Shown: piece after piece, positions 25,059 through 33,291 of the stretch
Layout of the letters: every line of letters begins with the position of its first letter
How positions within the stretch are numbered: position 1 is the first letter of the stretch
Assembly: GCA_024653795.1 (NCBI GenBank)
Contig: JANLHY010000767.1
Coordinates: 1 to 35,845, forward strand
DNA length: 35,845 nucleotides
From: Candidatus Brocadiaceae bacterium
Lineage (GTDB): Bacteria > Planctomycetota > Brocadiia > Brocadiales > Brocadiaceae
Direction: 5' to 3'
Notes under the pieces: generated by a model
What the model saw: only the letters and a program-made list of their open reading frames with translations
What the model was told of the DNA's origin: nothing
Databases searched by the model: none
Position numbers and translations under genes: made by a program

Positions 25059-25728
25059 AGGTAGAATCTATAAGATTAATAGAGATGATATGAACAACGT
25101 TGAGCAAATGTTTGATGAGAATAATGATATACAACAATTTTCTAAGAATTATTTTAGGTATCTATTTAAATTGTTAAATGATGTTGATGTAACTGCAATA
25201 GCAGCATTTGCTATGGAAATGGAAAAGGCTCGGAAAGGGCATAACACAGTATTTTTTATTGGAAATGGAGGATCAGCTGCCACTGCTTCGCACATGGCTA
25301 ATGATTTCGGCATGGACATTTTAAAGAAAACCGGCGGTGATCTCCCCTTCCGTGCTATGGCATTGACGGATAATGCCGCTGTTATGCTGGCTATTGCCAA
25401 TGATGAGGGTTATGACCGTTTGTTCGTTAACCAACTCCGTATTCATTACCGCCCGGGAGATAAACTCGTGGCCATTTCTGCAAGCGGCAACTCTCCCAAT
25501 GTGGTTGCAGCGGCGGAATGGGTAAAAGACCGGGGAGGCAAGGTAATCTCGCTTGTTGGGTTCGATGGGGGAAAATTAAAAGATATTTCAGATATAATAA
25601 TTCACGCAAAATCAGAAAAGGGTGAATACGGCCCTGTTGAGGATGTTCATATGATTATGGATCACTTGATTACCAATTGGTTACAATATAAGATGCTGTC
25701 GGAACAGGACGGAGTTAGGAAAATATGA
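25051..25728 (+). CDS. SIS-domain sugar isomerase (GmhA-like phosphoheptose isomerase)
   Basis: This 225-residue SIS protein has the phosphosugar loop G-N-G-G-S-A-A-T-A-S-H, close to that of sedoheptulose 7-phosphate isomerase GmhA. A second site reads AISASGNSPNV. GmhA converts sedoheptulose 7-phosphate to D-glycero-D-manno-heptose 7-phosphate. Here the neighbours are a dehydrogenase and a phosphatase, not the usual HldE/GmhB/HddA set, so the substrate may differ. Start choice is uncertain: TTG at 25051 overlaps the previous gene, while an ATG at 25090 is also possible. Its stop overlaps the next ATG by 4 bp. Confidence 0.83.
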   Translation: MVEGRIYKINRDDMNNVEQMFDENNDIQQFSKNYFRYLFKLLNDVDVTAIAAFAMEMEKARKGHNTVFFIGNGGSAATASHMANDFGMDILKKTGGDLPFRAMALTDNAAVMLAIANDEGYDRLFVNQLRIHYRPGDKLVAISASGNSPNVVAAAEWVKDRGGKVISLVGFDGGKLKDISDIIIHAKSEKGEYGPVEDVHMIMDHLITNWLQYKMLSEQDGVRKI

Positions 25729-26660
25729 ATGCGTTAACCGGGAGTAAAATCTTACTGGGGCCTTCTACTTTTGCTGCTCAGGACCCATCGCCTATCGAAA
25801 GGCTTGCAGCGGCAGGTTGTGAGATCATCAAAAATCCGTTTGGCAGAAAATTGACCAAGCAGGAGCTTATTGAACTGTTGCCTGGAGTAAAGGGACTAAT
25901 CGCCGGGCTTGAGACTTTAGACGAAGATGTGATGCGCAAGTCGGAACTCAAAGTTATTTCAAGGTGCGGTTCAGGAATATCAAATATTGATATGGAAGCA
26001 GCAAAAAAAAAAGGTATTAAAGTTTTTTTTACTCCATATGGTCCGACTACTGCAGTGGCCGAGCTTACACTGGGGGCTATGTTAAATCTGCTCAGGATGG
26101 TCTCCCTTATGGACAGGGATATGCATGAAGGTAAATGGACTAAAAAAGTCGGCGCTCAACTCGAGGGCAAAACAGTAGTAGTTATTGGCCTTGGCAGAAT
26201 TGGCAGAAAAGTTGTTTCACTGCTAAAACCATTCAATGTGAGGCTGCTTGCTGTAGATCCTAATGTTAGAGAAAAAATAGACAGGGTAGAAATCCTTCCA
26301 CTTGGTAAAGCGCTTACAGAAGCGGATATAATCACCATTCACTCAAGTGGCGAACAGCAGATTATAGGCGACGATGAATTTAGACTTATTAAGAGAGGGA
26401 CATTTTTACTGAATGCTGCCAGGGGCGGCTTGATTAATGAAATCGCACTGATTAATGCAATTGAGAGCGGTAAGATAGCAGGTGCATGGCTTGACACATT
26501 CAGTGTTGAACCATATGCAGGTCCCTTAAGTAAATATCCTCAAGTCTTATTGACCCCTCATGTGGGTTCGTATACCCAGGAATGTCGGATATCTATGGAG
26601 ACGGAAGCTGTTGAAAATTTAATAACAGCTTTTGAAAAGATAAAGCAAGATGAAGGATAA
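25725..26660 (+). CDS. D-isomer-specific 2-hydroxyacid dehydrogenase (SerA-like)
   Basis: This 311-residue NAD-dependent enzyme has the dinucleotide loop G155-L-G-R-I-G160 and the catalytic triad R233 (NAARGG), E262 (SVEP) and H279 (TPHVG). All are intact. It lacks the C-terminal ACT domain of long SerA. Relatives oxidise 3-phosphoglycerate or other 2-hydroxyacids or reduce 2-keto acids. Between an isomerase and a phosphatase it may oxidise an aldonate-type sugar acid. A10 and T8 runs occur at 26003-26012 and 26023-26030. It overlaps both neighbours (4 and 11 bp). Confidence 0.87.
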   Translation: MNALTGSKILLGPSTFAAQDPSPIERLAAAGCEIIKNPFGRKLTKQELIELLPGVKGLIAGLETLDEDVMRKSELKVISRCGSGISNIDMEAAKKKGIKVFFTPYGPTTAVAELTLGAMLNLLRMVSLMDRDMHEGKWTKKVGAQLEGKTVVVIGLGRIGRKVVSLLKPFNVRLLAVDPNVREKIDRVEILPLGKALTEADIITIHSSGEQQIIGDDEFRLIKRGTFLLNAARGGLINEIALINAIESGKIAGAWLDTFSVEPYAGPLSKYPQVLLTPHVGSYTQECRISMETEAVENLITAFEKIKQDEG

Positions 26661-27405
26661 TGATGCATCTCAGTGGTTATCAGTGGCTGGCGAGGCTGCG
26701 CGGAGAGCCGGTGCATCTCTATTGCATTCCACACAAAATGGCCGAAATATTATCACTGATAAAGAAAGAGATGTAAAAATAGCTGCTGATGGGAATTCTG
26801 AAAGCATTATCTTGAATTATCTCCAGGAGCACTCTGCTTTTTCTATTCTTTCCGAAGAGAGGGGATTAGTCGAGCGGAATTACCGTAGCATGGTGTGGAT
26901 CGTCGATCCTTTGGATGGTAGCTTGAACTATTCCCGCGGTATCCCGTTTTGTTGTGTATCTATCGGACTTTGGGAAGAGAATCGACCGGTACTGGGTGTT
27001 ATATATGATTTTCACCGCGCTGAATTTTATTCCGGAATTGCCGGGGAAGGAGCGTGGTGCAATGAGCGTGAAATTAAGGCAAGCGATGTGAACAGAAAGG
27101 AGAATGCGGTACTCTGTACCGGGTTTCCTGTTAATACAGATTTTTCAGCCGAAAGTTTGATGACCTTTATTCAAAAAATCCAACAATATAAAAAAATACG
27201 ACTTCTTGGCTCAGCAGCCCTCTCTCTTGCGTACGTCGCCTCTGGAAGAGCAGACGCATACATGGAAGACGATATTATGATCTGGGATGTCGCGGCAGGT
27301 CTGGCAATTGCGAGTGGTTCTGGGTGTTTATTGAATATAAATAACGGAACCAAATCAAATTCACTTCACGTCGCCGCTTCCAATGGAAATCTTCAATTAA
27401 CATAA
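26650..27405 (+). CDS. Inositol monophosphatase-family sugar phosphatase
   Basis: This 251-residue metal-dependent phosphatase of the IMPase/FBPase/CysQ superfamily has metal ligands E69 (LSEERG), D86 and D89 (W-I-V-D-P-L-D-G-S) and D213 (IWDVAAG). These are the complete set. The family removes phosphate from inositol, histidinol, PAP or sugar phosphates. It overlaps the dehydrogenase gene by 11 bp, so it probably acts on a phosphorylated intermediate of the same pathway. It is the last gene of this module; the MITE follows. Confidence 0.87.
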   Translation: MKDNDASQWLSVAGEAARRAGASLLHSTQNGRNIITDKERDVKIAADGNSESIILNYLQEHSAFSILSEERGLVERNYRSMVWIVDPLDGSLNYSRGIPFCCVSIGLWEENRPVLGVIYDFHRAEFYSGIAGEGAWCNEREIKASDVNRKENAVLCTGFPVNTDFSAESLMTFIQKIQQYKKIRLLGSAALSLAYVASGRADAYMEDDIMIWDVAAGLAIASGSGCLLNINNGTKSNSLHVAASNGNLQLT

Positions 27406-27407
27406 AA

Positions 27408-27593
27408 CCTAAATTCTGCAATCGTATTTTATTCGATAATGGCTAAAACAAGCATTTATCAGAGTTTACGTAATATTTATATGAATTCCTTATTCACTTA
27501 AAAAGTGAATGTTTAACCTTGTAAAAAATGCTATAAAGCCAATAAATACAATGGTTTTTAAGGTTTTCATTAAATATGATTGCAGAATTTAGG
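27408..27593. mobile_element. MITE, 186 bp, 16-bp perfect inverted ends and TAAAA target duplication
   Basis: CCTAAATTCTGCAATC (27408-27423) and GATTGCAGAATTTAGG (27578-27593) are exact reverse complements. TAAAA flanks both ends (27403-27407 and 27594-27598), as left by transposition. The inside has no coding capacity but contains an 8-bp-arm hairpin at 27492-27510. It fills nearly all of the gap between the phosphatase and the glycosyltransferase, and may separate two transcription units or supply signals between them. Confidence 0.75.
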
Positions 27594-27629
27594 TAAAAGT
27601 TTATATATGGATACAAGGAGTTAGTTTAG

Positions 27630-28790
27630 ATGGCGGATCCCTTAGTAACTGTCTTAATGACCGTGCACAACGGTGGGGAATACCTCAAGGAATCGGTCCG
27701 GAGCGTTCTCAGTCAAATATTCGAGGATTTTGAATTCCTGATCATCAATGATTGCAGTACAGATGATTCGGTAAAGATTATTGAGTCTTTTAATGATGAA
27801 CGTATTGTTATTCATCATAATGAAAAGAATTTAGGGCAAACGAAATCTTTGAATATAGGTTTAAGGCTCGCAAGAGGTAAATATGTCGCGAGAATGGATG
27901 CAGATGATATGGCTTTCCCAATGTGGCTGGAGAAACTTGTAAGTTTTGCTGAATCTCATCGGGAATATGTGGTGGTCAGCGCTGCTGCCGCAGTTATGAA
28001 TGCATCGGGAAAATTTAAAAAAATCCAGCGGACTCCGACAACATTTGAAGGGGCAATCTTCCATATCTTTATCGGAAATGCTATAAATCATGTTGGCTCA
28101 CTTTTCAATAAAGAGATTATTTTAAAAAATGGAGGATATAATGAAGAATTCAAGATATCGCAGGACTATGAACTGTGGTCATTTCTGATAAGAAATAATT
28201 ATCGTTTGGTTAATATAGACGATATGCTGGTTGCAGTCAGGGTACACGAAAGTTCCCGCAGCTATGTTGCTGAAAAAGACAGAGGACTTCAGGAGGTTGC
28301 AGAGACAATTTATCGGAATGTGAGTTCTTTAACGAAGCTAAAAATATCTTATGATGATGCTATTAAACTAAGATTATTTTATCGTTTTCCTCATCAATTA
28401 ACAAACGAAGAATTTAGGGACACACAGGATTTGTATTCTAAAATATTCCATAGTTTAAAAGAGGAATTCAAATTAGAGCCAAGTATTCTTAAACAAAAAT
28501 TAAAAAAACAAATGGTAATTCCTTACTATAAACGAGCTATGTTTGAAATTGAAAATAGCAGATCTAAATCTGCGCGTAAAATATTATTAAATTACCATAC
28601 TCTATATGGGTTTCATATTATACTATTTTTGATATTCTTAGTGACATTTTTAGATAATGCCAAAGTGAAAAGGTTACTAAATATTTATGAGAGCCTGATG
28701 GAAAGGATTATTACACGTTTCATCTTATCTCCGAGAGAAAGCAGGGAGGAAACATGGATCCAAAAGCTAAGAATAAAATTCTACTTATAG
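27630..28790 (+). CDS. Family 2 glycosyltransferase
   Basis: This 386-residue protein has the GT-A fold. VTVLMTVHNGGEYLKESV at the N-terminus is the nucleotide-binding strand, IINDCSTDDS follows, and M-D90-A-D92-D provides the DxD metal motif. The C-terminal 180 residues are helical and end with a hydrophobic segment (HIILFLIFLVTFL) that may bind the membrane. It adds a sugar to the lipid-linked repeat unit. Its last 37 bp overlap the next gene in another frame, an unusually long overlap for this locus. Confidence 0.88.
   Translation: MADPLVTVLMTVHNGGEYLKESVRSVLSQIFEDFEFLIINDCSTDDSVKIIESFNDERIVIHHNEKNLGQTKSLNIGLRLARGKYVARMDADDMAFPMWLEKLVSFAESHREYVVVSAAAAVMNASGKFKKIQRTPTTFEGAIFHIFIGNAINHVGSLFNKEIILKNGGYNEEFKISQDYELWSFLIRNNYRLVNIDDMLVAVRVHESSRSYVAEKDRGLQEVAETIYRNVSSLTKLKISYDDAIKLRLFYRFPHQLTNEEFRDTQDLYSKIFHSLKEEFKLEPSILKQKLKKQMVIPYYKRAMFEIENSRSKSARKILLNYHTLYGFHIILFLIFLVTFLDNAKVKRLLNIYESLMERIITRFILSPRESREETWIQKLRIKFYL
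28745..28750 (+). promoter_or_regulatory. Ribosome binding site inside the glycosyltransferase gene
   Basis: GGAGGA ends 3 bases before the ATG at 28754. It supports that start even though it makes the radical SAM gene overlap the glycosyltransferase by 37 bp. Confidence 0.65.
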
Positions 28791-30271
28791 AGCCACCCTT
28801 TTATCGATTATTTCATGATAAATATTCACTTGATAAATATCCCTTATCATTGGGATATCTAGCAGGAACAATCAAGAAGTGCACAGATTGGGATGTAATG
28901 GCCTATAATGCAGATTTTAATCCGAAAAGTATTGCAAAGCACATTTCTTATTTATCTGGAGTTGGGTTTACAAACTACAGGAACAATTTAAAACATTTAT
29001 CAGCAAGCATCTGGAATGAGGTTAAATCGACTATACTTGAATTCAAACCAACAGTAGTAGGTATAACGTCCAAAACTCCAAACTTTGAGTCAGCAAGTAT
29101 AGTGGCAAGAATTGCCAAAGAAATAGATGATAAGATAATCGTGATAATTGGTGGACCTCATCCTTCGCTGATTAGTTCCGATATTATTAACAGGAAAGAG
29201 TTTGATGTCGGGGTTAGAGGAGAAGGTGAAGAGACTATTGTGGAGTTATTGAATAATATTCAATATAAGTCAGAATGGAGACACATCGCAGGGATATATT
29301 ATCGTGAGAACGATGAGGTAATAGATACTGGACAAAGACAGCTTATTAATGATGTAGACTCATTATGTTTTCCAAACGAGTTTACGGAACAAGTTTTAAA
29401 GGATTACAAAAAGTATCCAAAAAGCGCTTTCAAGTATATCTTTGCAATTAGGGGCTGTCCATATAATTGTTGGTTCTGTGGTTCTCGGTACATCTGGAGC
29501 AGAAAAGCTAGGTTTCGTTCAGCACAAAATATTGTTGAAGAAATTAAACTATTAGGTAAAAAAGGAATACATTCCGTCCAATTTGATGATGATACATTCG
29601 GAGTAAACAGAAAATACATTATTGATCTGTGTAATCATATTTCAAGATATGCTCCGGAAACGAGGTGGAGTTGTGAAATGCATATCAAATTGATTGAGGA
29701 TGATCTTATCAGACTGATGAAGGAGAGCGGTTGTGAATCTATACTAGTAGGTATAGAATCAGGGAATAATGAAATTCTCGAAAAAATACGAAAAGGGCTA
29801 ACCATAGAGGAAGCTATAGAAGCATGCAATGTAATTAAAAGACATAAGATTGGCTTAGGTGCTTTTTTTATGGTTGGTTTTCCATGGGAGACAGAGGAAA
29901 CACTTAGAGACACGATTGATGCTATCAAGAAAATTAAGGCAGATGATACTCTCTATAGTATTTTCATGCCCTATCCTGGAACGGAAGCTTTCGAATATTG
30001 TAAAGAAAAAGGATTAGTTTCTAAAAACTTTGATCCTTCTTCCTATAACCACCAGAGCCCTGAAAATTGTTTTTGCTTAAATATAGAACATGAGCGATTC
30101 AGATGGCTTGTTTCTAAAATTGAAGAAGAGACTGATATCGTAAATTTCAAAAATAGGCGGAAATATATATTTAATAAAATAAAAAATACTTCAATGAGCG
30201 AGATAATCACAAAGATAAGGGAATTTGGAGTGTTGAAGTGTATAAGACGGCTTATCACAGATTTTCAGTAG
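28754..30271 (+). CDS. B12-binding-domain radical SAM protein (copy C)
   Basis: This 505-residue protein is closely similar to the cassette-borne copy at 21676. Both begin with LLIEPP and YPLSLGYLAGTI, and carry G-G-P-H-P-S and V-G-V-R-G-E-G-E in the cobalamin-type domain. The radical SAM cysteines are C235, C239 and C242. A shared C-terminal tail reads YNHQSP then NCFCLNI, with extra cysteines that could serve a second role. It is translated from its own strong ribosome site. Substrate unknown; the two copies may act on related glycan positions. Confidence 0.88.
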   Translation: MDPKAKNKILLIEPPFYRLFHDKYSLDKYPLSLGYLAGTIKKCTDWDVMAYNADFNPKSIAKHISYLSGVGFTNYRNNLKHLSASIWNEVKSTILEFKPTVVGITSKTPNFESASIVARIAKEIDDKIIVIIGGPHPSLISSDIINRKEFDVGVRGEGEETIVELLNNIQYKSEWRHIAGIYYRENDEVIDTGQRQLINDVDSLCFPNEFTEQVLKDYKKYPKSAFKYIFAIRGCPYNCWFCGSRYIWSRKARFRSAQNIVEEIKLLGKKGIHSVQFDDDTFGVNRKYIIDLCNHISRYAPETRWSCEMHIKLIEDDLIRLMKESGCESILVGIESGNNEILEKIRKGLTIEEAIEACNVIKRHKIGLGAFFMVGFPWETEETLRDTIDAIKKIKADDTLYSIFMPYPGTEAFEYCKEKGLVSKNFDPSSYNHQSPENCFCLNIEHERFRWLVSKIEEETDIVNFKNRRKYIFNKIKNTSMSEIITKIREFGVLKCIRRLITDFQ

Positions 30272-30281
30272 ATAAGTAAAT

Positions 30282-31805
30282 ATGGTGATAAAAGGGAAAA
30301 AAGTCTTATTAGTATTTCCAGATATTTCTGAAAGGTCATGGCATAAGGGTTATTTCCATTATGGTTTAGCTCATATTTCATCATATCTTAAAGAAAAAAT
30401 TAAGAATATTGAAATATCGTTGTTATCTGTTCGTGATAAGAATTATAATCAGACTGATTTTGTTAATGAGATAAAGAAATTTCAACCGGATATAATTGGT
30501 TTTACTTCTACAACGCACAGTTTTCCTATAGTTCAGAAAATCTCAAAATGGGTGAAAAATTTAAGCAATGATATTTTAACAGTTTGTGGAGGTATTCATG
30601 TAACTATAAATCCACAAGAAGCATTATTGTCCTCAGAGCTTGATGTTGTTATTTGTGGAGATGGGGAATATCCTATGGAAGCAATAGTAAATGAATGGGT
30701 CGATTATGGCACAATACCGGATAAAAATGGTATATGGTATCGGAAAGAAAATTGTATAGTTAATAATAGTCTTGCTAAAGTGGATAATTTGGATTTGCTA
30801 CCCGATCCTGATTGGGAGCTTTTTGACTATATGAACCTAGATGATGGCTCTCAAGGTATTGGCGGATTGATGCTTTCAAGGGGATGTCCATACCAATGTA
30901 CTTATTGTTGTAATCATAAAATTGCGAATATTTATAGAGAAAATAATACAAGTTATGTTCGTTTTAAGAGCGTTGGAAAATCAATATCGGAGATTAAAAA
31001 CTTTATCAAAAAGTTTCCAAAGATACATACTTTGTATTTTGATGATGATATTTTACCATTAAACAAATCTTGGTTTTTTGATTTTGCTGCGAGATATAAA
31101 AAAGAGATAAATATGCCTTACTGGTGTAATGTCAGGCCTAATTTAGTTAATGAGGAAATAGTAGAGGCATTTGTTGATTCTGGGTGTGTTCGCGCAGGCA
31201 TTGGAATAGAGAGCGGTAACGAAAATATAAGAAATAAAGTCTTAAAAAGAAATATTTCAGAGCAGTCCCTTATCAATGCGGTATCACTATTGAAAAAGAA
31301 AAATATTTATGTATACACTTATAACATGGTTGGAATACCCACAGAAACGAGAGAAGAATTATTAGATACGATACGTTTAAATAGCAGGTTAAATGTTGAT
31401 AAAATGCAATGTTCGATCTTTTATCCATACAAGCATACAGCCTTGCATGATTTTGTTCTTAAAGAAGGGCTGTCTATAAGTGAAGGATCATTGATTGAAT
31501 ATACACAGAAAAGTATTTTAAAGTTTAGTTTTGCTCAAATTAACCGAATATACTTTACAGTACTAACAATAGAACTAGTTTCAAAAATTTATAAAGCTCT
31601 TCCTAGATTTGCATCCGAAGTATTTTTAAGAATACTTTATTCCGCTCCATCATCAGTTTTCTTTCTTCCAATTGCCAATATTCTAATGAGAAAAATATTA
31701 GCCTCGAAAAAACTCGCTAGTAAGATTAGAAAGATGTTGAGATTAATTATTCCTCCACCTCCTACGGTAATAGCTAAACACATTGGTAGGATTAAGGAAA
31801 CGTAA
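30282..31805 (+). CDS. B12-binding-domain radical SAM protein (copy D)
   Basis: This 507-residue protein has an N-terminal cobalamin-type domain (VCGGIHVTI, then VICGDGEYP) and radical SAM cysteines C202, C206 and C209, with an extra cysteine directly after the last. FDDDILPLN and IGIESGNENI are conserved barrel motifs. The last 100 residues are basic and partly hydrophobic (SSVFFLPIANILM), suggesting membrane or lipid-substrate contact. It is a sister of the next gene by motif order and wording. No DxHxxG motif is seen. Confidence 0.86.
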   Translation: MVIKGKKVLLVFPDISERSWHKGYFHYGLAHISSYLKEKIKNIEISLLSVRDKNYNQTDFVNEIKKFQPDIIGFTSTTHSFPIVQKISKWVKNLSNDILTVCGGIHVTINPQEALLSSELDVVICGDGEYPMEAIVNEWVDYGTIPDKNGIWYRKENCIVNNSLAKVDNLDLLPDPDWELFDYMNLDDGSQGIGGLMLSRGCPYQCTYCCNHKIANIYRENNTSYVRFKSVGKSISEIKNFIKKFPKIHTLYFDDDILPLNKSWFFDFAARYKKEINMPYWCNVRPNLVNEEIVEAFVDSGCVRAGIGIESGNENIRNKVLKRNISEQSLINAVSLLKKKNIYVYTYNMVGIPTETREELLDTIRLNSRLNVDKMQCSIFYPYKHTALHDFVLKEGLSISEGSLIEYTQKSILKFSFAQINRIYFTVLTIELVSKIYKALPRFASEVFLRILYSAPSSVFFLPIANILMRKILASKKLASKIRKMLRLIIPPPPTVIAKHIGRIKET

Positions 31806-31806
31806 A

Positions 31807-33255
31807 ATGAAAAAAATAACCTTTGTTATTTCTGAAGTAAAGTTGCACGAACATCTTTCTGTTATGGCTCTAAGCGCTTCTTTAAAGAATTCAGGACATG
31901 AAACCTCTCTGGTATTCATTCAAAATGACCCTTTAAATAAAAATAAAATTCTAAAGGCGCTTAAGAATGAAAACCCAGATTTTATAGCATTTAGTTTTAT
32001 GTCTGGGGTAAAGAATCAGTATTTCGATCTAGGGACTTACATTAAGCGGCATATGGATATTCCCATCATTATTGGTGGTCCTGCTGCAACATTTGATCAA
32101 AGTTTAAGTAATATTAAAGATAACCCATTTGATGCGGTTTGTATCGGCGAGGGTGATTTGTCTATTATTGAATTTGTGAATAAATATAATCAAGGGAAGA
32201 ATCTAACAGCAATAAACAATTTTATTATAGAATCTGGGAATGGCAATCAATTAAAAGGTGATTTACTAAATCTTGTTGAGCCTTTGAATCAACTCCCATT
32301 TCCCGATAGGAAAATTTTGTACGATAAAGATGATTTTCTCAGAAATTCTAAAATTAAAATGTTTATTTCTGGTAGAGGTTGCCCATATCAATGTACTTAC
32401 TGCTTCAATCATAAATATAATAGTATGTATAAAGGGAAAGGGAAGATTATCCGGCATAAATCAGTAGACTATTTTTTGGAAGAAATATGCAAGACAAAAA
32501 AGGAATATCCTTTGGAAGGTATCATTTTTGAAGATGATATTTTTATTATTGATAAGGAATGGTTATCAGAGTTTGCCGAAAAATATCCAAAACGAATCGG
32601 GCTTCCTTACATGTGTTATGTTCGTCCAAATCTCGTTACTAAAGAACTTGCTAGATTACTGAAAGTATCTGGATGTTATTCTGTCCGGGTTGCTATAGAA
32701 TGCGGTAATGAAGTTCTTCGGAATAAAATTCTTAAAAGGAATCTCAGTAATGAGCAAATCCTGAAAAGTTGCCAAATTCTTCAAGATGAAAACATTAAAA
32801 TTGGAACAATTAACATTCTGGGATTACCCACAGAGACGATTACCAATATGAGAGAAACCCTCGAATTGAATAGAGCTTGTAAGCCTGATCATGTTTCTGC
32901 AAATATGTTTATACCACTTCCGGGGGTAGATTTGACTTTATTTGCTGTTCAAAAAGGTTTGCTGGACGAAGAATTTAACTCACCTAAATCAACACATCAT
33001 ATCAGTGATATGAAATATCCGGATGACGTAAAAAGATTCCTGTATCCATTTAAGGCGCTTTTTCCACTTATGGTGCTAAAAAAAAACATTGAAACAATTA
33101 CCCCTCTGTTAATGAAATTACCAGGGCCGCTCCTGAAAATGATCGATAGCGGTTATAGACTATATCGTAATGCCAAATTCTATCCACCGGTTCGATTTAG
33201 TATTCGTGAAAAATGGGAAGCCTTACGTCGCTTTCTTACTATAGTATCACGATGA
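31807..33255 (+). CDS. B12-binding-domain radical SAM protein (copy E)
   Basis: This 482-residue protein starts at the ATG 1 bp after the previous stop. AAGGAAA at 31793-31799 precedes it, so the in-frame TTG at 31783 is less likely. The cobalamin-type domain has IIGGPAATF and VCIGEGD. The radical SAM cysteines are C192, C196 and C199. RPNLVTKEL, LKRNLSNEQ and LGLPTET match the equivalent segments of copy D, so D and E arose by duplication. Its function is unknown, but consecutive action on one substrate is possible. Confidence 0.86.
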   Translation: MKKITFVISEVKLHEHLSVMALSASLKNSGHETSLVFIQNDPLNKNKILKALKNENPDFIAFSFMSGVKNQYFDLGTYIKRHMDIPIIIGGPAATFDQSLSNIKDNPFDAVCIGEGDLSIIEFVNKYNQGKNLTAINNFIIESGNGNQLKGDLLNLVEPLNQLPFPDRKILYDKDDFLRNSKIKMFISGRGCPYQCTYCFNHKYNSMYKGKGKIIRHKSVDYFLEEICKTKKEYPLEGIIFEDDIFIIDKEWLSEFAEKYPKRIGLPYMCYVRPNLVTKELARLLKVSGCYSVRVAIECGNEVLRNKILKRNLSNEQILKSCQILQDENIKIGTINILGLPTETITNMRETLELNRACKPDHVSANMFIPLPGVDLTLFAVQKGLLDEEFNSPKSTHHISDMKYPDDVKRFLYPFKALFPLMVLKKNIETITPLLMKLPGPLLKMIDSGYRLYRNAKFYPPVRFSIREKWEALRRFLTIVSR

Positions 33256-33291
33256 AGCTTGAGAAAATGCACACTCTGTAGAATTCACGCC

